DNA from: an uncultured Eisenbergiella sp.
GTDB taxonomy: Bacteria; Bacillota; Clostridia; Lachnospirales; Lachnospiraceae
Length of the DNA stretch: 64,000 bases
Direction: 5' to 3'
NCBI GenBank assembly: GCA_947598825.1
Contig: CANQFM010000005.1
Span: 1-64,000, forward strand
This document shows positions 43,252-52,704 of this stretch, one piece after another. The notes under the pieces were generated by a model, which ran no database searches, had not been told where the DNA came from, and saw nothing but the letters and a program-made list of their open reading frames with translations. Within the stretch, counting starts at the first letter, position 1. The number at the start of each line of letters is the position of its first letter. The translations under genes were made by a program, and so were the position numbers.

Positions 43252-44199
43252 ATGAAAAAAGAAAAAAAGGCTGTTAAAATCTGCGGAAGGCAGAGGTTCA
43301 TTTGTATCGTTGTATCGATTATTATTTTTGGATCCACCGGCTTACATGCATCTGCAGCGGGCAACAGTAGTTTAGAGGGTTCTACGGTAGAGAGCCCTAC
43401 CGGATATACCATTGCAGAATTCCCATATCAGAATACGAAAAAGGCGGATAAGCTTTTGAAAGTATTTCAGGAAGCGAAAAAGGCAGATCCGGAGAACCTC
43501 ATAAATATCGAGGTTTCCTCAAAGGGATTATTTGATACCAGCGACCAGTATAAACAAACGCTGGGTGCCGGGGACTATTTATACTATGGGGATATGAAGG
43601 ACGGAAAACCCGATGGAAAGGGTGTTCTTCTGGAGTATGCCTCCGTACTCAACGCGACCATTCCGGTGCTTCTGGGAGAATTTAAAGATGGACAACTGGA
43701 CGGATATGTGATCCGAATATCTGCCCTGACGGTACCGGAGGTCGCCAGTGAAGGGTTTTACAGCAAGGGAGAACGGGATGGGGATTATACCGGCTACAGC
43801 GATGGGCTGATGAACAGGGAGTATCTGAATTGCTATCCTGGGCTACTGGATGCATTTGAGGAGTATTTGCGGGGAGAACTGTATAAAGCCGGGTATGACG
43901 AGATCGTATGGGATGTTCCATTAATGCCTGTCTATGTCCAGGAACAGGGTACATATAACAAGGGTAAGATAACGGGAAAATGGACGGGGTATTTTTATGA
44001 CGGAACGGTTGCGGCAGAAATAAAAATGGATCGCAATGGGAAAACCGGAAAAGGGAAAATATATTATTCAAACGGGCAGGTCAAATATGATGGGGAGCTT
44101 CGTAACATGCAGTACGATGGAAAAGGAGCTTTATACAGAGAAGACGGCAGCCTGGAATACAAAGGAAAATTTAAAAACGGTCAGATCGATACGGATTGA
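43252..44199 (+). CDS. MORN-repeat protein
   Basis: YYGDMKDGKPDGKGVLL, GKGKIYYSNGQVKYDGELRNMQYDGKGALYREDGSLEYKGKFKNGQ. Confidence 0.85.
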   Translation: MKKEKKAVKICGRQRFICIVVSIIIFGSTGLHASAAGNSSLEGSTVESPTGYTIAEFPYQNTKKADKLLKVFQEAKKADPENLINIEVSSKGLFDTSDQYKQTLGAGDYLYYGDMKDGKPDGKGVLLEYASVLNATIPVLLGEFKDGQLDGYVIRISALTVPEVASEGFYSKGERDGDYTGYSDGLMNREYLNCYPGLLDAFEEYLRGELYKAGYDEIVWDVPLMPVYVQEQGTYNKGKITGKWTGYFYDGTVAAEIKMDRNGKTGKGKIYYSNGQVKYDGELRNMQYDGKGALYREDGSLEYKGKFKNGQIDTD

Positions 44200-44252
44200 G
44201 GGAACGTATACAGCCCGCCCGTATTCTTTGCAGGCCGCATAGGAGGTAACTT

Positions 44253-46232
44253 ATGTCAGCAAAAAAAGGGTCTTCTCTATTGAACGGTTGTGTTTTCTTT
44301 GGAGAGAAAATCGATTTTGACGCTGCGGAAATCAGATATATGGATCTGTTCAATATGGTCCCTGATGCAATACACAGCGTTGAAAAGCCTTTTTATGAAT
44401 GGTATGAAAAGCGCGGGGATATTGAAGAGGTCTTGAACCAATACAAGGCTTTCGCTCAAAAGACGCTCTCTTCCTACGCGATTCGTGCGCTGTTTCCGCA
44501 ACTGTCGGAAAATGAAATCTATGATATCAGCGAAAATACCTATGTCAGGGAATGCGTTGCGCTTTCGGATTCCGATCAGGCGTTCAGGGACGTCCGTAAG
44601 ACCTACCAGCAAATCCTGCAAAAACAGCAGGAGGCTGAGGAATACAGGGAAATACGAAAGGATAGCCGCGGTCGCTGGCAAGGCGGAGGCTTTGGCCTGG
44701 GCGGAGCGATCAAAGGGGCAACGCAGGCAGCGGCGATGAACGCGGTATCAGGACTGGGACACAGTCTGGTAAATGCGGTTGGGAATGCCGGTTCCTCAAT
44801 GGCGGCCAGCAGTTCTAAAAGGGAACTGTATAAACGGGCAAAGGACAGCCTTTTGATCGGTATCCAGAGAGATATGGCGAACCTCTTTGTCAGCCATATA
44901 GAATTGCTCAATCAGTATGAGGAAGAACTGGTCACGAATTCCTTTGATGAGGATAAAAGCAACGCCTTATTTGAAAATGCAAAAAAGCTGCCGGATAAAC
45001 GCGAACCCCTGTTGCAGCAGGCGTTTCTGGAGTGCCCATGGAATGAGCCGCTGATCAAATATTTATTTGCGAATTGTCCGGAAGGCCGTTCGGCGGCCGT
45101 AACGGCCGCTCAGGTTTTTTCCATTGATCTGCGGGATCAGATGGAGACGCTTTTGTCGTATGAATATACGGAAAAGGATAAGTCCTCTGAAGCGGCGGAA
45201 CGAAAGGCGCAGAAACGGATTCTTTCGCTGATGAAAAAATACGGGATCACGGAGAGTAAAACCCTGGACGCGTTGGAGAAAAATCTCTTAAACAGAGTCT
45301 GCGAGGGATACAAAGCTGCAGACGAATCCACCTGTGAAGCCATGAAAACTGCGGTGGCGACCTATGATGTCCAGGAGAAACTCAAGCCCGATTTTCTGTC
45401 GGCGTTGTCAACGAGGATAGAAGAGATCTGGAATACAGAGCTTGCACAGATCTGTCAGGGATATGAAACGGCTGATGAAAAGACCTGCGAGGAGATGATA
45501 GACGCCATAAACGCGCATCATGCTGGGGACAATTTTAAAACGCCGTTTCTTGAGAATCTCCATGAGCGGATAAAAAAAATCTGGGATGAGGAACTTGCGC
45601 GGATCTGTCAGGGATATGAAACGGCTGATGAAAAGACATGCAACGAGATGATAAATGCAGTAAACGCCCATCATGCCACGGAAGAACATAAGGCAGCGTT
45701 CCTAAAGAAAATACAGGCCCGGATAGAAACTATCTGGTCCGCAGAGGACGGAGAAATATTTGATAATCTGTATCTGCAGACGGATATCACGGATCCGAAG
45801 GCTGTTGCGGAGGCCATTGCGTACATAGAGGAAAAATCCCGGACGGCCTCGTCGGAAAAATATCTGAAAGCTTTGAAAAAATGCTCGCCGGAAGAGATCA
45901 AACGGGCCCGCCAGTACAAATATAGCATACGGCCAAAGCTGTATCCTATTTTAGCGGTGCTATGCGGCGGAAGTTTTATTTTTGGAGCGGCGCTTGCCGT
46001 TATCGGGGTCCCGCTGGCGATCCTGTTTTTGTGGTTGCGGTTCAGGATAAAGGCGGCATGGAATGACCTGACCCTAAACGGTTCCGTGATCCCTCTTGCC
46101 CTTTCCGAAAACATCCCGCGAAGTCCGCAAAAGGCAATAGAAGCAAAGGACGATCATGATGGCGATCGGCCATCCAGTTATTATGAACGGTATAGAGGCG
46201 GTAAGGACAGGAAAACGCCCGGAAAGAAATAA
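44253..46232 (+). CDS. Membrane protein with glycine-zipper segment and three tandem 51-aa repeats
   Basis: GGGFGLGGAIKGATQAAAMNAVSGLGHSLVNAVGNAG; CxGYxxADExTCExM repeats; C-terminal TMs. Confidence 0.75.
   Translation: MSAKKGSSLLNGCVFFGEKIDFDAAEIRYMDLFNMVPDAIHSVEKPFYEWYEKRGDIEEVLNQYKAFAQKTLSSYAIRALFPQLSENEIYDISENTYVRECVALSDSDQAFRDVRKTYQQILQKQQEAEEYREIRKDSRGRWQGGGFGLGGAIKGATQAAAMNAVSGLGHSLVNAVGNAGSSMAASSSKRELYKRAKDSLLIGIQRDMANLFVSHIELLNQYEEELVTNSFDEDKSNALFENAKKLPDKREPLLQQAFLECPWNEPLIKYLFANCPEGRSAAVTAAQVFSIDLRDQMETLLSYEYTEKDKSSEAAERKAQKRILSLMKKYGITESKTLDALEKNLLNRVCEGYKAADESTCEAMKTAVATYDVQEKLKPDFLSALSTRIEEIWNTELAQICQGYETADEKTCEEMIDAINAHHAGDNFKTPFLENLHERIKKIWDEELARICQGYETADEKTCNEMINAVNAHHATEEHKAAFLKKIQARIETIWSAEDGEIFDNLYLQTDITDPKAVAEAIAYIEEKSRTASSEKYLKALKKCSPEEIKRARQYKYSIRPKLYPILAVLCGGSFIFGAALAVIGVPLAILFLWLRFRIKAAWNDLTLNGSVIPLALSENIPRSPQKAIEAKDDHDGDRPSSYYERYRGGKDRKTPGKK
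45298..45756 (+). repeat. Three 153-bp in-frame tandem repeats
   Basis: tctg(c/t)(g/c)aggg at 45298, 45451, 45604, equal 153-bp spacing; last two nearly identical. Confidence 0.85.
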
Positions 46233-46244
46233 CGGGATAAAACA

Positions 46245-46268
46245 AGGGCTGCTTCAAACGGCAGCCCT
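46245..46268. terminator. Terminator-like hairpin
   Basis: AGGGCTGC TTCAAACG GCAGCCCT. Confidence 0.6.
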
Positions 46269-46311
46269 GATCGCCGCAAAGAATATAAAAGCAAAAAGAA
46301 GTCCTGCCCCG

Positions 46312-46545
46312 TCATTGGGGAAAAGTGAGCAGACGGTTTACCGGAACGCCGAGGGCGTCTGCAATATCCATCAGCGTTTCCAGAGAGATCGAGGTCGGCA
46401 TGTTGGGCGCTTCTATATTGCTCATATGCGTCCGACTGATCCCCACGGCCTCCGCCAGCTGCATCTGACTGATGCCGTTCAGTTTTCTGTAATATGCGAT
46501 ATTCAGGCCTAGTTTCTTATACTCTTGGTCATGTCTGGAATTCAC
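46312..46545 (-). CDS. XRE-family HTH regulator (77 aa)
   Basis: VNSRHDQEYKKLGLNIAYYRKLNGISQMQLAEAVGISRTHMSNIEAPNMPTSISLETLMDIADALGVPVNRLLTFPQ; GTG start with SD GAGGTGAT. Confidence 0.85.
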   Translation of the reverse strand: MNSRHDQEYKKLGLNIAYYRKLNGISQMQLAEAVGISRTHMSNIEAPNMPTSISLETLMDIADALGVPVNRLLTFPQ

Positions 46546-46701
46546 AAATATCACCTCATGGTTAGTGTATCCGAATGACAGAAATTCATAAACAATATAA
46601 AAATATGCAAAAACAATACATATATTTGCAATATGAAAAGGAATATGATAAGATAAAAAAAGAGTTATTTGCGGTATTTTTATGTGGAAAAAAAGGAATG
46701 A

Positions 46702-46730
46702 TTGCGGTAAATTCATATCTAGTGTATAAT
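46702..46730 (+). promoter_or_regulatory. Sigma-70 promoter upstream of WYL gene
   Basis: TTGCGG, 17-nt spacer, TATAAT. Confidence 0.65.
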
Positions 46731-46747
46731 TTATATATGTAAAGACG

Positions 46748-46808
46748 GAAGGAGGAAGTGAAAGCAGATCATTTGTAGAGAAGCGCTTTTGATTCCTCTT
46801 CTTTTTTT
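46748..46808 (+). promoter_or_regulatory. Possible attenuator: leader mini-ORF inside a terminator
   Basis: GAAGGAGGAA (SD) pairs with TTCCTCTTC followed by T7; mini-ORF GTG AAA GCA GAT CAT TTG TAG at 46758-46778. Confidence 0.4.
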
Positions 46809-46903
46809 GTGAATATAGACAAAAACTGTCCATGCCGTTTGATAAAATGGCGTTATAAAATATAACCTGTTTCAGACAGGGAGCAGACAGAAAGGGACAG
46901 CCT

Positions 46904-47869
46904 ATGGACAGAGAAGAAAGTACAAAAATTAACAGGATTTTATCCATTTACGCGGAACTTACAGAGGGGCGCGTGGTCAACAAGGCAGAGATGGCCCAGC
47001 GGTTTGGCGTCAATGCCAGGAGCATCCAGCGGGATGTGGAGAGCATTCGGCGTTTCCTGGAGGATCGGGAAACGAAAAATGGGATCCGGAATGAACTGAT
47101 CTATGATTATCGAGAAAAAGGGTACCGGTTGGAGCAGCCGCAGGAATTGATGCTGACAAACGAGGAGGTCCTGGCGGTCTGCAAGATTCTGTTGGATAGC
47201 AGGGCCTTTGTCCGGCCGGAAATGATGGCGATGTTGGACAAGCTGGTCAGTTGTTCCGTTCCGAAGAAAAACCAGAAGATGGTAAACGACCTTCTCTCCA
47301 ACGAAAAATATCACTACATAGAGCCGCATCACGGGAAACGCTTCCTGGACCGGATGTGGCTGGCCGGACAGGCGATCCGAGAAAACCGGGTCATCCAGAT
47401 CAGCTATCGGAAGATGAAGGACCATGCGCAGGTCAGCCGCAGACTGGAACCGCTGGCGATCCTGTTTTCAGAGTATTATTTCTATTTGGTTGGCTTCATA
47501 GAGGATATTGACAGGGAGGAAGCCTTTCAGAATGCGAAGGATCCGTATCCCACGATTTATCGGATCGACCGGATCGATGAACTGAAGCTGCTGCCGGAAC
47601 ACTTTAAGATCCCCTATGCGGATCGGTTTGAAGAAGGCGAGTTCCGCAAGCGGGTGCAGTTCATGTATGGCGGACGGCTGCAGAGACTTCGGTTTGAATA
47701 CACCGGCCCTTCTGTGGAGGCGGTGCTGGACCGGCTGCCGACAGCGAGGATCCTGCGGGAAGAGGACGGGAAATATCTGATCCAGGCGGAGGTGTTCGGC
47801 GAAGGCGTGGAGATGTGGCTGAGGAGCCAGGGGGAGATGGTGCGGGATGTGGTGAGGAAGGAAATATAG
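46904..47869 (+). CDS. HTH-WYL domain transcriptional regulator
   Basis: N-terminal HTH (KAEMAQRFGVNARSIQRDVESIRRFLE); WYL region with YYFYLVGFIED. Confidence 0.9.
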   Translation: MDREESTKINRILSIYAELTEGRVVNKAEMAQRFGVNARSIQRDVESIRRFLEDRETKNGIRNELIYDYREKGYRLEQPQELMLTNEEVLAVCKILLDSRAFVRPEMMAMLDKLVSCSVPKKNQKMVNDLLSNEKYHYIEPHHGKRFLDRMWLAGQAIRENRVIQISYRKMKDHAQVSRRLEPLAILFSEYYFYLVGFIEDIDREEAFQNAKDPYPTIYRIDRIDELKLLPEHFKIPYADRFEEGEFRKRVQFMYGGRLQRLRFEYTGPSVEAVLDRLPTARILREEDGKYLIQAEVFGEGVEMWLRSQGEMVRDVVRKEI

Positions 47870-47907
47870 TGATATAAAAAAATTAAAAAGAAAAGGAGAA
47901 TCGAGAG

Positions 47908-48642
47908 ATGAAGAATGTTTTTACGAATGAAAAAGTAACGATTGAGGAGCAGGAGATTTTGCTGTCAGAATCACTGAAGTTCACAGGATGTGAGGTGTTA
48001 TTTAAAAATTGCACTTTTAATGCGGGTGGAGAGGTTCTTTCCATTTTCCTGAATTCATGCTCGCGGGTGTTGGTATCGGGCTGTACGTTTTTGGATTTTA
48101 GTGCTCCCGTGTTTGTGGAAAGGGAAAACGGTCCCATGGTAATCTGGGACTCCATATTTAAGAATTGTATGGCCACAAATATAAAGTTGAAGGGAGCGGA
48201 AACTTATTATGGCGGTGTGATCCGTACGGAAAAGATAAAAGAAAATGCAACTAAACTGATTATGGATACTGCGTTTATTCAATGCGGATATCCCTCATCC
48301 AAAGACGGCATTATCGCCAATGGATATTGTGAAGTATATAATTGTAAATATGATTATTACGGGAAAGGGATAAAGACGGCTCCGGATGTTAAGAAAACTT
48401 ACTTTGATAAAAAAAATTCGTTTTCTTTTGTGACCATACCTCTTGAGACCATGTCTACTTTAACAAAGTCTCTTGGTACTCCATATCTGACTTTATTCCG
48501 ATATGAGACAAAGGGCAGAGGGAATGAAGTCATAAGCAAGCGAGAGGGGACAAAAGTGAGTTTTGGTACGGTGAGTTTTGGTACGAGTACGAACGAAAGG
48601 GCATGGCCTTTTGGATACAACAATAAAGAATCAGGAGAATAA
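47908..48642 (+). CDS. Putative right-handed beta-helix protein
   Basis: FTGCEVLFKNCTFNAGGEVLSIFLNSCSRVLVSGCTFLDF ... short strand repeats. Confidence 0.6.
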   Translation: MKNVFTNEKVTIEEQEILLSESLKFTGCEVLFKNCTFNAGGEVLSIFLNSCSRVLVSGCTFLDFSAPVFVERENGPMVIWDSIFKNCMATNIKLKGAETYYGGVIRTEKIKENATKLIMDTAFIQCGYPSSKDGIIANGYCEVYNCKYDYYGKGIKTAPDVKKTYFDKKNSFSFVTIPLETMSTLTKSLGTPYLTLFRYETKGRGNEVISKREGTKVSFGTVSFGTSTNERAWPFGYNNKESGE

Positions 48643-48646
48643 GTTT

Positions 48647-49051
48647 ATGAATGAAAAAGAAAAGATGAGTTACCTAAAGGCTTTGATGTATATTGCACTG
48701 GCGGACGACACCATCGAAGAAGGAGAGGAACAGTATTTAAATCAGATTGGTAATTTGTATGGATTACAAGAATCGCAAATATCTGAACTTAAAAACAGTT
48801 TGCTAAATAAGGAAGAATCCTTAGAGAATATTTTGAGTGAGATTCAAAAAAGAGAAACAAAGCTTATGTTATTATACGATTTGCTTGCTATTTGCTATAC
48901 TGACAATAATTATTCTATCATGGAAAAGCAAGGCATGAGAAATATCTGCGATATTTTAAAGATTGAGAGCGGTAAATTAACTGAAATGGAGCAAGTCATG
49001 CAGGAACAGGTAGAGTTACAGGAAAAAATAAACAAAATATTGGAAAGGTAA
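48647..49051 (+). CDS. TerB-like protein
   Basis: MSYLKALMYIALADDTIEEGEEQYLNQIGNLYGL; TerB-type helical pattern with acidic residues. Confidence 0.7.
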   Translation: MNEKEKMSYLKALMYIALADDTIEEGEEQYLNQIGNLYGLQESQISELKNSLLNKEESLENILSEIQKRETKLMLLYDLLAICYTDNNYSIMEKQGMRNICDILKIESGKLTEMEQVMQEQVELQEKINKILER

Positions 49052-49060
49052 GGTAAGAAT

Positions 49061-49564
49061 ATGAAGTTCGGTAAAGTGGCTTGTTGTCTCTGTGCGGGCG
49101 CACTTTGTGTTGCTACTGGGGGGCTGGCGGCTCCAGCCATTGGCGCAGTGGTTGGCTCATCTGTTTTGGGTTTGTCAGGAGCTGCAGCAACTTCTGCCGG
49201 ATTGGCAGCATTGGGAGGCGGTTCCCTGGCTGTCGGTGGACTTGGAATGGCAGGAGGAACCGCATTGATCCAGGCGGTGGCTGGTGGAGTTGGATTGGTT
49301 AGTGCCGGAATTGTTTCAAATGCCGCTGAGGGGGCAAAATCAAAGAAGCAAAATAAAGAATTGAGGGAAGAATTACGGCAAGCCAATATCGATAATGCAA
49401 CAAAGCAGCGAGTTATTACCCAACTCAATTCCCAAATTGAGACCTTGAAAGAGGCACTAAAGGAGGAAAAAGGAAGAAGCAGGAAAAATCAAGAAAAAAT
49501 AAAATTGATGGAAGAACAGCTCAATGATTTGGAAAAGACGCTCCAGACTGCTTATGAGGCATGA
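49061..49564 (+). CDS. Glycine-zipper membrane protein with C-terminal coiled coil
   Basis: GLAALGGGSLAVGGLGMAGGTALIQAVAGGVGLVSAG then coiled coil. Confidence 0.75.
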   Translation: MKFGKVACCLCAGALCVATGGLAAPAIGAVVGSSVLGLSGAAATSAGLAALGGGSLAVGGLGMAGGTALIQAVAGGVGLVSAGIVSNAAEGAKSKKQNKELREELRQANIDNATKQRVITQLNSQIETLKEALKEEKGRSRKNQEKIKLMEEQLNDLEKTLQTAYEA

Positions 49565-50916
49565 GGGACCATCTGATGGATAAAGATAGTATAATTCTTA
49601 AGTATGAGCAGGAAGAGGTAAAAAGTGTTCAGAATGCCATACGGGAATTAAACAAGCAAAACAGCAAGCAAACAGAACAGTTAGACAATGTGCAGGAAAG
49701 AATAAATAAGCTATATGCTCTTGCAGGAAAACAACCTTTAGAATCCAAAAGTACGACAGTTGCTTTACCTGAGGATGAACCTTCAAAAGAGATTTTGAAC
49801 CCTATATGCAGTTATGATGATCTTTATATTAAAGCAAGGGCCTCATTGATTGGCAGAGGCCTCGATGTTGATAATTTAGACTATCATGACTTGGTTTCCA
49901 AAAATGAGCTTAGCGAAATTGAGAAGGAATTAAATCGACCATTATCCCAAAGGGAAAAATGGAAAAAGGCAGATTTTGTTGCTGTTTTTATCGCTGCATC
50001 CGTAGGAAGTTTGGCGGATATAGCCTTAGGGAACAGAAACAGTTCCATCACGGGAGCAAATACAGATTTCTCAAAATGGCTCAATGAATTTCATAAACAT
50101 GATGGCGGTGGGCCAATTGATTATCAGGGAAAGGGATTCGGAGGAGGTTATCATAGGGGGTTATCCAGAGGACATGATATACTTAGATTTGTAGAAGCCA
50201 TAATGATGTTCAAGAATGGTGAGTTTATTGGGGTGCGACATGAATATGGTAAGGCAATTAAAGTTGTTTCAAAAGTTAATCAATATGGAACCCCCTATGA
50301 ACAGTTGTCTGTAATTGAAGCAATTGTTAAATATGCTAGACATATGTTTGCGGATCTGTTTTCGACCTGTAGCCTTCCCTTTCCAGGAAGTTCCTTTTTG
50401 GCAGAATGTGATGATAGGCAGTTGCGAAAGTTTGCAGCGGATATGTATCAGAATGGTTTTAATTGCAAAAACATTATTTTGCAGTCATTATCAACTGTCA
50501 TTATTGAAGTGATAATAAGAATTTATTATTCTATACAATCCGTAAAACGTTATAAATGTGAAGTGGAATTGGCAGAGGATTATTCAAATTTTGAAGCGTT
50601 TAAAAGATTCTTCAAACCGGCGAACAAGGAAAAACTAAGAGAAATGCTTCTGGTTGCACATGCTATAGTAACTGCTGTAAATATCGGTAAGGTTATAATA
50701 AAAAAGTCTCCTTGGGAAATTAATATTACGGAGATATTTTCTGTAGTAAAATATGGCGTGATGGTTTTGAAAAGTACAATGAGCCGCAATTCAGAATATG
50801 CAAAACTTATTAGAAACTCAAATGAGATACATGAGAGATGGGAATTGCTAGAGAGAGAGATTTGTTATAGCCTTGAAGATGCCGCGAGAGGAACAACAGA
50901 GATATTAATTATATAA
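49561..50916 (+). CDS. Uncharacterised protein (451 aa) with coiled-coil N-terminus and HDGGGPIDY/HRGLSRGHD motifs
   Basis: ATGA overlap with preceding gene; FHKHDGGGPIDYQGKGFGGGYHRGLSRGHDILRF. Confidence 0.7.
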   Translation: MRDHLMDKDSIILKYEQEEVKSVQNAIRELNKQNSKQTEQLDNVQERINKLYALAGKQPLESKSTTVALPEDEPSKEILNPICSYDDLYIKARASLIGRGLDVDNLDYHDLVSKNELSEIEKELNRPLSQREKWKKADFVAVFIAASVGSLADIALGNRNSSITGANTDFSKWLNEFHKHDGGGPIDYQGKGFGGGYHRGLSRGHDILRFVEAIMMFKNGEFIGVRHEYGKAIKVVSKVNQYGTPYEQLSVIEAIVKYARHMFADLFSTCSLPFPGSSFLAECDDRQLRKFAADMYQNGFNCKNIILQSLSTVIIEVIIRIYYSIQSVKRYKCEVELAEDYSNFEAFKRFFKPANKEKLREMLLVAHAIVTAVNIGKVIIKKSPWEINITEIFSVVKYGVMVLKSTMSRNSEYAKLIRNSNEIHERWELLEREICYSLEDAARGTTEILII

Positions 50917-50961
50917 ATAATCAATATTGGCCCCTTTTAGCTGGATTCAATAATTTGTGAT

Positions 50962-51275
50962 CCTAAAATTGCACTTTTAATGCGGGTGGAAAGGGAAAAC
51001 GGTCCCATGGTAATCTGGGACTCCATATTTAAGAATTGTATGGCCACAAATATAAAGCTGAAAGAATCAGAAACTTATTATGGCGGTGTGATCCATACGG
51101 AAAAGAAAGCGCAACTAAACTGATTCTGATAAAAATAATTTGTTTTTTCAACTACGTGCATTTCTAATTTTAAAAAGCCTATACATCATACTAAATATCT
51201 AACTTTATTCCGAGATGGGACAAAAAGCAGTGGGAATGAAGTCATAAGCAAACGAGAGGAGGCAATAGTGAAGGT
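50962..51275 (+). pseudogene. Decayed duplicate of the beta-helix gene at 47908-48642
   Basis: Near-identical blocks (aattgcacttttaatgcgggtgga; aagggaaaacggtcccatggtaatctgggactccatatttaagaattgtatggccacaaatataaag) with an 89-bp deletion and frame disruption. Confidence 0.9.
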
Positions 51276-51345
51276 TTGTTGAGATAAATTATGAATTCGA
51301 TAGGAATATAGAGACGGATGAAAAGAAAAATAAAGTGGTCAAGAG

Positions 51346-52704
51346 GTGGACGAGATGAATACGGCAATTTTATCGGTTGCGCAAATAGTTATAAGCAATC
51401 CGATTATATACGATGAAGCAGAGACTAAAAAAGAATATTATAACCGATTGAATTCTTATATTCGAGCAGGACAGTGGAATCGGCGAAAATATGAGAAATC
51501 GGAATTATCAGCATATCAGAAAATACTCGTATCCAGTGAGATGGTGAAAGGGGTTCATGATATCTCGTATTACAGATATTATATTCTTCTGGATGTGATC
51601 CACATATTGGGGTATGAGGTTAAATTGACCGATAATGATAAATTTGAATCTCTGAAAGAAAAATATTTTTCCGATTTTGGATCAAAAGACGCTGAAAGGC
51701 AGTTCGTTAACAAGTTACTCGCAGCTTTTACAGGAAACGGAGAAGAAAAGTATAGAAAGGTAAAGGCGATTGCCAAAAGCAAGGCATTAGGAGATGCCGA
51801 ACAATATATCAGACTTGTACTTAAAAACCTGATGTTTATGGAAAAGAAACCGTCGGGAATTATGATTACGGCGACAATGAGTGCAGGAAAATCGACGTTT
51901 ATTAATGCACTTACCGGAAAATATGTTTGCTTGTCTCAAAATATGGCTTGTACCAGCAAAATACACCATATCGTGAACAAGGCATTTGAAGACGGCTATT
52001 CTTATGAATACGATCATGATCTTATCATGACGGCGGGCCGGGAAGAACTATTGAATGATAACACAGAAAATAATTCGGACAAAATTGTTGTAGGGACTCA
52101 TTTTGTTGGCCCTTTGGGTGCTCAGAGAATAATAATCAGCGACTCGCCTGGAGTGAATTACAGCGGGGATAAAGAACATGAGATTATAACGGATAAGCTT
52201 ATGAAGGGCCGTAATTATCATCTTCTGATCTATATTATGAATGCAACGCAGTTGGGAACCAATGATGAGGATGTTCATCTGGGATATGTAAAGAAAACCA
52301 TTGGAAGGACACCGGTACTATTTATAATGAATAAAATCGATGCTTTCAACGTAGAAGAGGAGGATTTTGAGGCGGCGATCCAGAGGCAGACCGATTATTT
52401 GAAGAAGAAAGGATTCAAAAATCCAATCGTTTGTCCGGTCTCTGCGAGGGCAGGATATTTGGGAAAACGTTATGAGATGGGAAATTTGTCAAGGGCAGAA
52501 CAGCGAGAATTTTACAACTATATAGATAAATTCGCTCAGATGAATCTGCCTGTCTATTACGGGAAAATGTTTAGGAAAATAAAAATAGCGAATGCGGACA
52601 GTGAAGAACTGCAACTGCAAAAAATGTGCGGATTAGCGTATGTAGAGAAAATAATTATAAAACTGATGACAGGAGGACAACAAAGTGGCACAGGTTTATG
52701 TTAA
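51346..52704 (+). CDS. Dynamin-like GTPase A
   Basis: G1 ITATMSAGKSTFINALTG, G3 DSPGV, G4 NKID. Confidence 0.88.
   Translation: MDEMNTAILSVAQIVISNPIIYDEAETKKEYYNRLNSYIRAGQWNRRKYEKSELSAYQKILVSSEMVKGVHDISYYRYYILLDVIHILGYEVKLTDNDKFESLKEKYFSDFGSKDAERQFVNKLLAAFTGNGEEKYRKVKAIAKSKALGDAEQYIRLVLKNLMFMEKKPSGIMITATMSAGKSTFINALTGKYVCLSQNMACTSKIHHIVNKAFEDGYSYEYDHDLIMTAGREELLNDNTENNSDKIVVGTHFVGPLGAQRIIISDSPGVNYSGDKEHEIITDKLMKGRNYHLLIYIMNATQLGTNDEDVHLGYVKKTIGRTPVLFIMNKIDAFNVEEEDFEAAIQRQTDYLKKKGFKNPIVCPVSARAGYLGKRYEMGNLSRAEQREFYNYIDKFAQMNLPVYYGKMFRKIKIANADSEELQLQKMCGLAYVEKIIIKLMTGGQQSGTGLC

Noticed and set aside
45298-45756. 153-bp repeats considered as a non-coding array
   Set aside because: In-frame protein repeats within a clear CDS.
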